The position numbers were made by a program, and so were the translations under genes. From Flavobacterium stagni (GTDB taxonomy: Bacteria > Bacteroidota > Bacteroidia > Flavobacteriales > Flavobacteriaceae): a stretch of DNA of 64,000 nucleotides. The DNA is taken from assembly GCF_004122105.1 (NCBI RefSeq), contig NZ_SBKN01000001.1, forward strand, positions 930,001 through 994,000, written 5' to 3'. The notes beneath the pieces were generated by a model. The model saw only the letters and a program-made list of their open reading frames with translations. It was not told where the DNA came from and did no database searches. Numbering within the stretch: the first letter of the stretch is position 1; each line of letters starts with the position of its first letter. This document shows positions 32,367-39,569 of this stretch, in pieces.

Positions 32367-33280
32367 TGAGGTTTAAAAATTAAGATGAAATAACTTCCGA
32401 GGAGCACGGGAACCACAACATTCATAAGCCACATCAGTGTGCTGATGAAAACGACGGTCCAATCGTCTACTCCCAACTTTCCAAAGAAAAACAACGCAAC
32501 ACTGCCTTTTACTGCAAAATCCAAAAACTGAAAACTCGGTAAGGACGATGCCATAAAATAGACGGCTGCAATAGCGCCCATCAAAGTTGCATAAGGTAAA
32601 TGTACCTCAAAAGCCCGAAATAAAAAATAGTATTGGTGCGAAAAGATGAGGTAACGGCCTAAGGCTAAGAGGTTGTTTTTTTGGTGAACCAGCTTTGGAA
32701 GTGCTTGAATTTTGGTGTAAAGGAAATGAAATGAATACCCTTTGAGGGTAATTTTTTGGGTAAAATAAAAAAGCAATCCCATCGCGGTAGCCAATGCGAT
32801 AACGCCCCATGCCCATTCGGAATATCCTAAGATGAAAAGTCCGATAGTGCCAAAAACAACCGTGAGCACCATTTGAATACCGTTACAAATCAAATTTAAA
32901 AAAACGACTTGTCCCGCCTCTTTTTTGGGAAAATAAAAGGCTTTACCTGCATATTCTCCAATCCCGTTGGGCGTGAAAAGTCCGGCAGTTAGGGCGGCTA
33001 ATACTTGTTTGGTAGATTCCCAAAGCGAAAGTGGGCGCAGGGTCGAACCCAAATTTTGCCATTTTAAAATTTCTAAAAAACGGTTGCTAAAGGTCAAGGC
33101 AAACAATACGAAAATCATCCCGGGATGGGCAATTTTTTGAAGTGCTTCGCGAAATGAAGTCCATGACAACTGGGGATCTGCACTTAATTTGTGGTAAATC
33201 ACAAAAAACGCACCCGATACAATCACAATTTTAAGGAGAACTGTGAGGAATTGTGTAGCTTTGTCTGACCATGGATTCAT
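32339..33280 (-). CDS. Lysylphosphatidylglycerol synthase TM/UPF0104-like membrane protein
   Basis: About 313 residues with some seven to eight membrane segments, of the LPG-synthase transmembrane (AglD/UPF0104) type: TFSNRFLEILKWQNLG, AALTAGLFTPNGIGEYAGKA and SLPSFQFLDFAVKGS are conserved family positions. The ATG at 33280 was chosen because the 18 upstream in-frame residues would run into the divergent ruvC start. The family is implicated in flipping or transferring lipid-linked substrates. Coupling to a GT2 gene suggests a glycolipid role. Confidence 0.78.
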   Translation of the reverse strand: MNPWSDKATQFLTVLLKIVIVSGAFFVIYHKLSADPQLSWTSFREALQKIAHPGMIFVLFALTFSNRFLEILKWQNLGSTLRPLSLWESTKQVLAALTAGLFTPNGIGEYAGKAFYFPKKEAGQVVFLNLICNGIQMVLTVVFGTIGLFILGYSEWAWGVIALATAMGLLFYFTQKITLKGYSFHFLYTKIQALPKLVHQKNNLLALGRYLIFSHQYYFLFRAFEVHLPYATLMGAIAAVYFMASSLPSFQFLDFAVKGSVALFFFGKLGVDDWTVVFISTLMWLMNVVVPVLLGSYFILIFKPQWASTSASD

Positions 33281-33321
33281 GGTGCAAAGAAACTGCTTTT
33301 TAGCGACAACTCCCGAATTAT

Positions 33322-33879
33322 TTGACATTGGCAAACGAACGTATCATATTAGGAATTGACCCAGGAACCACGATCATGGGCTTCGGACTCATTCGTGTGG
33401 TGAATAAAAAGATGGAATTTATTCAGTTAAATGAATTGTTGTTGAGTAAATACGACGACCATTATATGAAGTTGAAAAAAATCTTTGAACGCACCATTGA
33501 GTTAATCGATACCTATCATCCCGATGAGATTGCGATTGAAGCGCCTTTTTTCGGAAAAAACGTCCAATCGATGTTGAAATTGGGTCGGGCGCAAGGTGTT
33601 GCGATGGCCGCGGGTTTGTCTCGTCAAATTCCGATTACCGAATACGAGCCCAAAAAAATCAAAATGGCGATAACCGGTAACGGAAATGCCAGCAAAGAGC
33701 AAGTCGCTAAAATGCTACAACAATTATTGGGGTTAAAAGAATTACCCAAAAATCTTGACTCCACAGATGGTTTAGCCGCTGCGGTTTGTCATTTTTTCAA
33801 TACGGGCAAAGTGGTTGCTGGGAAAAGTTATTCAGGTTGGGATGCCTTTGTGAAACAGAACCAAGAACGAATTAAGTAA
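33322..33879 (+). CDS. ruvC: Crossover junction endodeoxyribonuclease RuvC
   Basis: A 185-residue RNase H-fold Holliday junction resolvase with catalytic motifs GIDPGTTIMGFG (first Asp near residue 12), EAPFFGKN (Glu), and the C-terminal DSTDGLAAAVCHFF (two Asp). It cleaves four-way junctions with RuvAB. The start is a TTG at 33322 or 33328; no ATG is available upstream of the conserved N-terminus. It is divergent from the flippase-like gene with a 41-bp gap. Confidence 0.93.
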   Translation: MTLANERIILGIDPGTTIMGFGLIRVVNKKMEFIQLNELLLSKYDDHYMKLKKIFERTIELIDTYHPDEIAIEAPFFGKNVQSMLKLGRAQGVAMAAGLSRQIPITEYEPKKIKMAITGNGNASKEQVAKMLQQLLGLKELPKNLDSTDGLAAAVCHFFNTGKVVAGKSYSGWDAFVKQNQERIK

Positions 33880-33997
33880 AATTTTCGCTACAAATTTTTC
33901 TAGTTTTCAAGGAAATTAATTCGTTGATTTTGAATGCTAAAAAAAATAATGCAAATTTGTACATCGACATACGTAACTTTTTAATCCATTATACACC

Positions 33998-34867
33998 ATG
34001 AGAAAATTGAGCATTTTTGCAACTCTTTTAGTAACTTTTCTATTATTTTCTTGTTCAAATTCAGAGAACTCAAGCAGTTCAGGGCAAAGTCAGAATGTTG
34101 TCACTTTTACATCTAATTCGGTAGCCAAAACGGTAACTAGTTTTCAAGCTCGAAAATCAGAAAATACCATTGCAATTACGGCAGTGACCAGCGATGGATA
34201 CGGTTTAGAAATTAATTTCAACAAATTTGGCGACTTAAATAAAGTTTCTACTTACAATTTGATGGGCTCTGAAAGTAATACGTCTCACATCAATTTTACA
34301 TCTCATTATTTTACCTTTAACATGACATCTATTGATGAGTCAAATAAGATTGTAAAAGGTGATTTTACAGGTCGACTGTATGAAAATGAAAACGATTTAA
34401 GTTCGCCTTATGTCACAGTAAGCGGTAATTTTGATGTAGTCTATACTGAAGTGACACCCACTGTTCCTAACCTCGAATGTTATGCAAAAATTGCGGGACA
34501 AGATTGGTACAGTACCAAAGGCTATCAAAATAACGGATTTGGAATGGATGACTTTATTATGCAAAATCTTTCCGATGATGATGTTTTAATTGGCATGGGT
34601 TTTAATTCTACGAATAACGGGCCTGGAGTCTATAATTTTACGCCTTCAAGTACCACAAATTTTGTCCACTTCTCAAAGTTTAACACCACAACTTTAGAAT
34701 ACGATTTGTATAATTGTACAGGAACCATGACGGTAGTATCTAAAACGCCTGCGATTGTAGGTTATATTATTGATGTAAATTATAGTTTAACGGCTGTGAA
34801 TCCCGCGAATTCAAGTCAGTCCATACAAATTACCAACGGACATTATAAAGATTATTACAGTTGGTAA
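33998..34867 (+). CDS. Hypothetical lipoprotein
   Basis: A 289-residue lipoprotein (LLFSCS, cysteine at 19) with a Ser/Asn-rich linker and then two similar-looking beta-rich halves, each with a segment on conditional structure such as YGLEINFNKFGDLNKVSTYN and VLIGMGFNSTNNGPGVYNF. The halves may be a duplicated DUF6252-like domain. No enzymatic motif is seen. It is followed by a clear terminator and is monocistronic. Confidence 0.7.
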   Translation: MRKLSIFATLLVTFLLFSCSNSENSSSSGQSQNVVTFTSNSVAKTVTSFQARKSENTIAITAVTSDGYGLEINFNKFGDLNKVSTYNLMGSESNTSHINFTSHYFTFNMTSIDESNKIVKGDFTGRLYENENDLSSPYVTVSGNFDVVYTEVTPTVPNLECYAKIAGQDWYSTKGYQNNGFGMDDFIMQNLSDDDVLIGMGFNSTNNGPGVYNFTPSSTTNFVHFSKFNTTTLEYDLYNCTGTMTVVSKTPAIVGYIIDVNYSLTAVNPANSSQSIQITNGHYKDYYSW

Positions 34868-34884
34868 TTCCTAATGTAAAATTT

Positions 34885-34914
34885 AGAAGTCGGTTCAAGT
34901 AACCGACTTTTTTA
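34885..34914 (+). terminator. Terminator of the 33998 lipoprotein gene
   Basis: AAGTCGGTT at 34887-34895 pairs with AACCGACTT at 34901-34909, followed by T residues. Confidence 0.85.
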
Positions 34915-34917
34915 GTT

Positions 34918-34925
34918 TATTTTTG
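34918..34925 (+). promoter_or_regulatory. Promoter -7 element of hemW
   Basis: TATTTTTG (TAnnTTTG), 36 bp before the ATG at 34962. Confidence 0.5.
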
Positions 34926-34961
34926 GTTCGAGAATAAAAACTTGAAACCTGTACCTTCACG

Positions 34962-36095
34962 ATGAGTGGCATCTACCTCCATATTCCTTTTTGCAAACAA
35001 GCCTGTCATTATTGTGATTTCCATTTTTCGACTTCTTTGAAAAAAAAGGAAGCGCTGGTGGCTATGATGGCGCGCGAAATAGAGTTGCGGAACACTTGGA
35101 TGGGTGACCATACCGTGATTGAAACCATTTATTTTGGAGGGGGAACGCCAAGTCTATTGACGATTCCTGAACTTCTTTTTCTTATCGAAACCATTTACCA
35201 GCATTTCAAAGTGGTAGAGCACCCCGAAATCACACTGGAAGCCAATCCCGACGATTTAACTCCGGACTATTTACATGCTTTGGCACAAACTCCGGTGAAT
35301 CGGTTATCCATTGGAGTACAGTCGTTTTTTGAAGAGGATTTACGCTTGATGAACAGGGCACACAATGCGCAAGAAGCGTTGGCTAGTTTGCAATTGGCGA
35401 CTACACTATTTGATAATATTACCTTGGACTTGATTTATGGGATTCCCGGACTCACAAATGAAAAATGGTTGGCCAATATCCAAACAGCATTGGATTTGGG
35501 GGTATCGCATATTTCGAGTTATGCGTTGACAGTCGAACCCAAAACGGCCTTGCATTCTTTTGTACAAAAGGGGATTATTCCCAATCCTGATGATGGCCAA
35601 GCCCAAGAGCAATTCTTATTGTTGATTGACCAACTCGAAGCAGCGGGTTTTGTGCATTATGAATTGTCTAATTTTGGGAAAGAAGGTTATTTTTCAAAAA
35701 ACAATTCAGCCTATTGGTTGGGCAAATCCTATTTAGGAATTGGTCCTGCAGCACATAGTTTTAATGGTATCCAACGCGGTTGGAATATTTCCAACAACTC
35801 CAAATACATACAAACCCTCGAAGCCCATGAATTGCCTTTGGAATTGGAAACCTTGTCCCTGACCGATCGCTATAATGAATATGTGATGACAGGTTTGCGT
35901 ACGATTTGGGGTGTCGATTTGAATCGTTTGGAAACGGAATTCGGACCCCGATTCAAGACGTATTTTCTGCAACAAGCCGAAGTGCATTTGGAAGACCATT
36001 TGCTCTTCATAGACGGTGATATCGTTCGAACTACCCGTAAAGGAAAGTTTCTAAGTGATGGGATTGCGAGTGATTTATTCCTACTGAATTTATAA
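34962..36095 (+). CDS. hemW: Radical SAM heme chaperone HemW
   Basis: A 377-residue radical SAM protein beginning MSGIYLHIPFCKQACHYCDF; the cluster motif CxxxCxxC is at C11, C15 and C18. FGGGTPSLL and SIGVQSFFEEDLRLMNRAH follow, and the C-terminal domain has NSAYWLGKSYLGIGPAAHSF. The sequence has the shorter HemW form (no extra N-terminal extension of HemN), so it is a heme chaperone rather than coproporphyrinogen dehydrogenase. It has its own promoter. Confidence 0.9.
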   Translation: MSGIYLHIPFCKQACHYCDFHFSTSLKKKEALVAMMAREIELRNTWMGDHTVIETIYFGGGTPSLLTIPELLFLIETIYQHFKVVEHPEITLEANPDDLTPDYLHALAQTPVNRLSIGVQSFFEEDLRLMNRAHNAQEALASLQLATTLFDNITLDLIYGIPGLTNEKWLANIQTALDLGVSHISSYALTVEPKTALHSFVQKGIIPNPDDGQAQEQFLLLIDQLEAAGFVHYELSNFGKEGYFSKNNSAYWLGKSYLGIGPAAHSFNGIQRGWNISNNSKYIQTLEAHELPLELETLSLTDRYNEYVMTGLRTIWGVDLNRLETEFGPRFKTYFLQQAEVHLEDHLLFIDGDIVRTTRKGKFLSDGIASDLFLLNL

Positions 36096-36134
36096 ATTTA
36101 TACCTTAGCGTACTTTGCGGTAATTTCTCAACTT

Positions 36135-36893
36135 ATGATTCTACAATTTGATACCTATACCTTTGATACTTCGCAACCCATTGACATTTCGATTCCCTTA
36201 ACCAATACCGATGCGAATCCAATTGCGTGGTATTTGGAACAGCCCGTGATCGAACCCGTTCGTTTTGGTGATTGGGTTGGAAAAGTGGCAGAAGGTAGTT
36301 CGACCAACTTCAACAACATCCATTTCAACCCGCATGGACATGGAACGCATACGGAATGTTTGGGACACATTACCCGTGATTTTTACAGTATAAATCAATG
36401 TTTGCAAACCTTTTTTTTCCGTTCCGAATTGATTTCGATAACGCCTGAAGTTCATGCAAGTGACGGAATCATTACCCAAAATCAACTGGAAAAAGCCTTG
36501 GCAGGAAATACGCCCGAAGCCTTAGTGATTCGAACTTTACCAAATCTAGAATCGAAAAAGCACCAAAACTATTCCCATACTAATCCGCCGTATTTGGCAG
36601 CGGAAGCCGCACATTATTTGCGTGAAATTGGGGTAAAACACCTCTTGATTGATTTGCCCAGTGTCGATCGGGAAGAAGACGGTGGTGCCTTGGCGGCGCA
36701 TAAAGCCTTTTGGAATGTAACTGATGTCAACCAACTCAATGCCGATGCGCGTTTGGATTGCACCATTACGGAATTAATTATTGTGCCGGATACGGTGCCA
36801 GACGGGAGTTATATGCTGAATTTGCAAATTGCTTCGTTTGAAAATGATGCGTCGCCCAGTAAACCGGTTTTGTATGCTTTAAATGAAAAGTAA
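36135..36893 (+). CDS. Cyclase-family protein (kynurenine formamidase-like)
   Basis: A 252-residue metal hydrolase of the cyclase family. The metal-binding motif HGHGTHTECLGH (near residue 60) and the later SVDREEDGGALAAHKAFWN with DLPSVD fit this group, which hydrolyses N-formyl or cyclic amides such as N-formylkynurenine. The substrate is not certain from sequence. The GNAT gene starts at the very end of this gene, so they form an operon. Confidence 0.85.
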   Translation: MILQFDTYTFDTSQPIDISIPLTNTDANPIAWYLEQPVIEPVRFGDWVGKVAEGSSTNFNNIHFNPHGHGTHTECLGHITRDFYSINQCLQTFFFRSELISITPEVHASDGIITQNQLEKALAGNTPEALVIRTLPNLESKKHQNYSHTNPPYLAAEAAHYLREIGVKHLLIDLPSVDREEDGGALAAHKAFWNVTDVNQLNADARLDCTITELIIVPDTVPDGSYMLNLQIASFENDASPSKPVLYALNEK

Positions 36894-36894
36894 A

Positions 36895-37293
36895 ATGATT
36901 GAAGTCAGTACGGATAAATCCCGTTTGGATGTTCCTTTTGTCCAAAATTTCTTGAAAGATATCTATTGGGCGGCAGGACGAACAAGGGAAGAAGTGCAAA
37001 CTACCATTGACGCCTCGGTGTGTTTCGGACTTTATTTGGACCAACAGCAAATCGGTTTTGCTCGAGTAATTACTGATTATGTGGTGTTTGCTTATGTGAT
37101 GGATGTCTTTGTGGATGCCGATTATCGCGGAAATGGTTATGCTTCAGTGTTGATTGAAGCCATGATGAACGAACCCCAATTGCAAGAAGTGAAAATTTGG
37201 CGTCTAGCAACCTCGGATGCTCACATTTTATATAAGAAATTTGGATTCAAAGCGTTGGCGCATCCCGAAAAGATGATGGAATACATTCGATAA
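36895..37293 (+). CDS. GNAT-family N-acetyltransferase
   Basis: A ~132-residue acetyltransferase with the acetyl-CoA motif A region VMDVFVDADYRGNGYASVLI (R/Q-x-x-G-x-G/A) and the C-terminal ATSDAHILYKKFGFKAL. It starts at ATG 36895, or at 36883 with an 11-bp overlap of the preceding gene. The substrate is unknown. It lies in an operon with the cyclase gene and the MmcQ gene. Confidence 0.85.
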   Translation: MIEVSTDKSRLDVPFVQNFLKDIYWAAGRTREEVQTTIDASVCFGLYLDQQQIGFARVITDYVVFAYVMDVFVDADYRGNGYASVLIEAMMNEPQLQEVKIWRLATSDAHILYKKFGFKALAHPEKMMEYIR

Positions 37294-37317
37294 TTGGATA
37301 CTAATAAATAAAAAAGC

Positions 37318-37689
37318 ATGAATATTCAGCAACTGTACGACTATTGCCTGTCTAAAAAAGGAGCGACCGAACATTTCCCGTTTGATGAAGACACGTTGGT
37401 GTTTAAAGTAGGAGGGAAAATGTTTTGTTTGACCTCTTTGAAGGAATGGGAGAATGGATCTCCTTCTTTAAATTTGAAATGCAATCCCGAATGGGGAGAA
37501 GAGTTGCGGGCACGTTACGATGCCATTCAAGCAGGTTATCACATGAGTAAAGTACATTGGAATACAATTGCCTTTCATGGAGATGTTAGCAATGTATTTA
37601 TGTGTGAATTAATAGATCATTCCTACGATTTAGTTTTTAAAGGTTTAACCAAAAAAGTTCGGGAAGAAATCCTTCAAAGTGAAATTTAG
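37318..37689 (+). CDS. MmcQ/YjbR-family DNA-binding-fold protein
   Basis: A 123-residue protein of the MmcQ/YjbR family: YDYCLSKKGATEHFPFDEDT, FKVGGKMFCLTSL, KCNPEWGEELRARYDAIQAG and a HMSKVHWNTIAFHGDV segment. Its fold resembles CyaY/double-wing DNA binding proteins but the biological role is not known. It lies 24 bp after the GNAT gene. Confidence 0.88.
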   Translation: MNIQQLYDYCLSKKGATEHFPFDEDTLVFKVGGKMFCLTSLKEWENGSPSLNLKCNPEWGEELRARYDAIQAGYHMSKVHWNTIAFHGDVSNVFMCELIDHSYDLVFKGLTKKVREEILQSEI

Positions 37690-37693
37690 GCAT

Positions 37694-37701
37694 TACTTTT
37701 G
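37694..37701 (+). promoter_or_regulatory. Promoter -7 element of the PH/SHOCT gene
   Basis: TACTTTTG (TAnnTTTG), 36 bp before the ATG at 37737. Confidence 0.6.
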
Positions 37702-37736
37702 TAGCCATCGATTCGTTTAAAAAAGTAACTAAGACC

Positions 37737-38435
37737 ATGTTAGATAATCTCAAAAAAATACTCAACGAAGATCAAGATCCCAAAGCGATTGAAAAAATCA
37801 CGGCTAAATTGGAAAACCTATTAATGTCCCATGAAGAAGTGGGCTACATTGCCGTTCAAAAGAAACCTGCGATTACCGTTTTTCCCGACAGCATTGTGGT
37901 GACCAACAAGCGCATCATTTTATGCAAACCCAAAAACTTGGGCTTGTCCATGGAATTTGTGGATTATGATTGGAATGACATTGCAGGAACATTCGTTAAA
38001 GAAGGGATTTTAGGTTCCGATTTTACGTTTACCACGCAATCCGATTTGACACATACCGTCGATTATTTGCCTAAAAATCAAGCGCGAAAATTATACACTT
38101 TTGCTAAGGAACAGTTGGATGCCTTGAAAAATCCCGTAGCCGCGCCTGTTGCAGTTCCCGTTCAAGAAACTCTAGTTCAAGAAACTCCAGCTGAAATTGT
38201 GGAAGAACCTGAAGTAGAAGAAGTGACGAATTTTGCTGAAATCATTCCATCACCTGCTATGGATTCTCCTGCTGACAATTCAATTTCAACGTCCACAGCT
38301 GAGAAAAAATTAAGCGATTTGTCGAAGGAAGAATTGTTTGAAAAATTACAGAACTACAAAAAGCTTTTGGATAACGGTTTGATCTTGCAAGGTGAATACG
38401 ATCGCTTGAAGGCAGAAATTTTAAACTATTTATAA
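37737..38435 (+). CDS. PH-domain protein with SHOCT C-terminus
   Basis: A 232-residue protein: residues 1-130 form a bacterial PH-like (bPH) domain (ITVFPDSIVVTNKRIILCKP, DWNDIAGTFVKEGILGSDFT), residues 135-195 are a Pro/Glu/Val-rich linker, and the last ~35 residues form a SHOCT helix (LFEKLQNYKKLLDNGLILQG, EYDRLKAEIL). SHOCT is a short oligomerisation module. The protein has no membrane segment; its role is unknown. Confidence 0.8.
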   Translation: MLDNLKKILNEDQDPKAIEKITAKLENLLMSHEEVGYIAVQKKPAITVFPDSIVVTNKRIILCKPKNLGLSMEFVDYDWNDIAGTFVKEGILGSDFTFTTQSDLTHTVDYLPKNQARKLYTFAKEQLDALKNPVAAPVAVPVQETLVQETPAEIVEEPEVEEVTNFAEIIPSPAMDSPADNSISTSTAEKKLSDLSKEELFEKLQNYKKLLDNGLILQGEYDRLKAEILNYL

Positions 38436-38455
38436 AAGTAAACATTATTCTATAC

Positions 38456-38498
38456 TTGAAATGCGCATTAACTACGGTAAATGCGCATTTTTTTTGTT
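38456..38498 (+). terminator. Terminator after the PH/SHOCT gene
   Basis: Two AAATGCGCAT copies (each nearly palindromic) flank TAACTACGGT and pair with each other; a run of eight T follows. Confidence 0.8.
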
Positions 38499-38510
38499 AC
38501 ATCGACAGCG

Positions 38511-38541
38511 TTCGTCTACAGGTAAAGTGTTTTGAACGACT
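38511..38541. promoter_or_regulatory. Possible LytTR-type half-sites before the H-NOX operon
   Basis: TTCGTCTACA at 38511 matches the TTCGTCGACA pair found after the operon in 9 of 10 positions. At exactly +21 (38532) lies TTGAACGACT, a weak partner. The position, about 65-95 bp before the first gene, suits feedback control by the operon's own LytTR regulator. Confidence 0.35.
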
Positions 38542-38605
38542 TTTTGATAACGACCAACGAAAATTAAATTATATAGTAGATATTTGAGTAAACTTTGTTA
38601 GAACA

Positions 38606-39016
38606 ATGAAAAGCTCTGTGCGAATGCTATTGTTGGAAGACGATCAAATTGAAATTATGAAATTTGAACGCGTCATTCAATTAGTAGATGCTTCTTATCA
38701 CGTTCAAATCGCTAAAAACGGTGAAGAAGCATTGGACTATTTACAGACATGCCATCCGTTGCCAAATTTGATTTTGTTGGATTTAAACATGCCTAAATTT
38801 AGCGGGATCGAATTTTTAAAGGCGTTGAAAAAACATGAAAAATGGTACCATATCCCTTGTGTAGTATTGACTACCTCCGATAATAATGTAGATTTATTGG
38901 AGTGTTACCGTGAGGGAATTGCGGGCTATTTTTTAAAGCCGTTACGCTATAATGAATACGTAGAGCTCATTCATATGCTGTTAAATTATTGGAATAAAAG
39001 TCTCACTGTAAAATAG
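38606..39016 (+). CDS. Stand-alone response regulator (receiver only)
   Basis: A 136-residue CheY-like receiver: LLLEDD (acidic pocket, residues 8-13), phospho-acceptor D59 in LILLDLNMPKFSG, and the switch lysine in YFLKPLRYNEY. It has no output domain, so it probably relays phosphate. It is the first gene of a signalling operon; the H-NOX-like gene starts 4 bp after its stop, followed by a kinase, HPt and LytTR regulator. This receiver is a natural intermediate between kinase and HPt. Confidence 0.9.
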   Translation: MKSSVRMLLLEDDQIEIMKFERVIQLVDASYHVQIAKNGEEALDYLQTCHPLPNLILLDLNMPKFSGIEFLKALKKHEKWYHIPCVVLTTSDNNVDLLECYREGIAGYFLKPLRYNEYVELIHMLLNYWNKSLTVK

Positions 39017-39020
39017 TGCC

Positions 39021-39569
39021 ATGTACGGGATATTTATCAATTCTATTAAAGATTATATCATCCAAAACTTTGGAATGGAAGTTTGGGAAAAAGTGTGCGA
39101 ACATGTGGGCTTAGAAGAAGATTATTTTATCAATTCAGAGTTTTATACCGATGATTTATTGGAACGAATTATTAGCGCCATAATCAATTTGCAAGATCGT
39201 GAAACAGATGATTTGTTTTACGAAATTGGTTATTGGTGGGCGTTGAAATTTGTGCCGAAACTCTATTTGGGGAATGTGACCAAAGGACAAGATCATTTTA
39301 AAAAGTTTTTGATTGATTTTCCTTTGTTTATTAACCGATTGGCTTTAATTTACCCCAATTTAAATTTGACTGAATTTCATTCCCGTCAACTCTCAGAAAA
39401 TGAAATTCAATTTTTACATGCGCCATATAAATTAAAAAAGCCAACGTTTACCAAAGGAATTTTGAAAGGTTTTGGCGATTTATTTGAAGCCCACTTTGAA
39501 TTAACTTTACTGCAAGTCGAAAGTGAAAATAGTTTGTATAACGAATACAAAATCACCTTTATGGCATGA
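39021..39569 (+). CDS. H-NOX (HNOB) domain protein lacking the heme-ligating histidine
   Basis: A 182-residue protein of the heme-NO-binding fold: start MYGIFINSIKDYIIQNFGME, LYLGNVTKGQDHFKKFLIDF and FINRLALIYPNLNLTEFHSR align with H-NOX proteins and the soluble guanylate cyclase N-terminus (for example LHDHLATIYPG in the cyclase beta subunit). At the proximal heme-ligand position the histidine is replaced by Ile104. The Y-x-S-x-R heme-propionate motif is also absent (LHAPYK at about 133-138). Heme binding by the canonical mode is thus unlikely. It overlaps the HNOBA kinase gene by four bases, which suggests a direct partnership. Confidence 0.85.
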   Translation: MYGIFINSIKDYIIQNFGMEVWEKVCEHVGLEEDYFINSEFYTDDLLERIISAIINLQDRETDDLFYEIGYWWALKFVPKLYLGNVTKGQDHFKKFLIDFPLFINRLALIYPNLNLTEFHSRQLSENEIQFLHAPYKLKKPTFTKGILKGFGDLFEAHFELTLLQVESENSLYNEYKITFMA

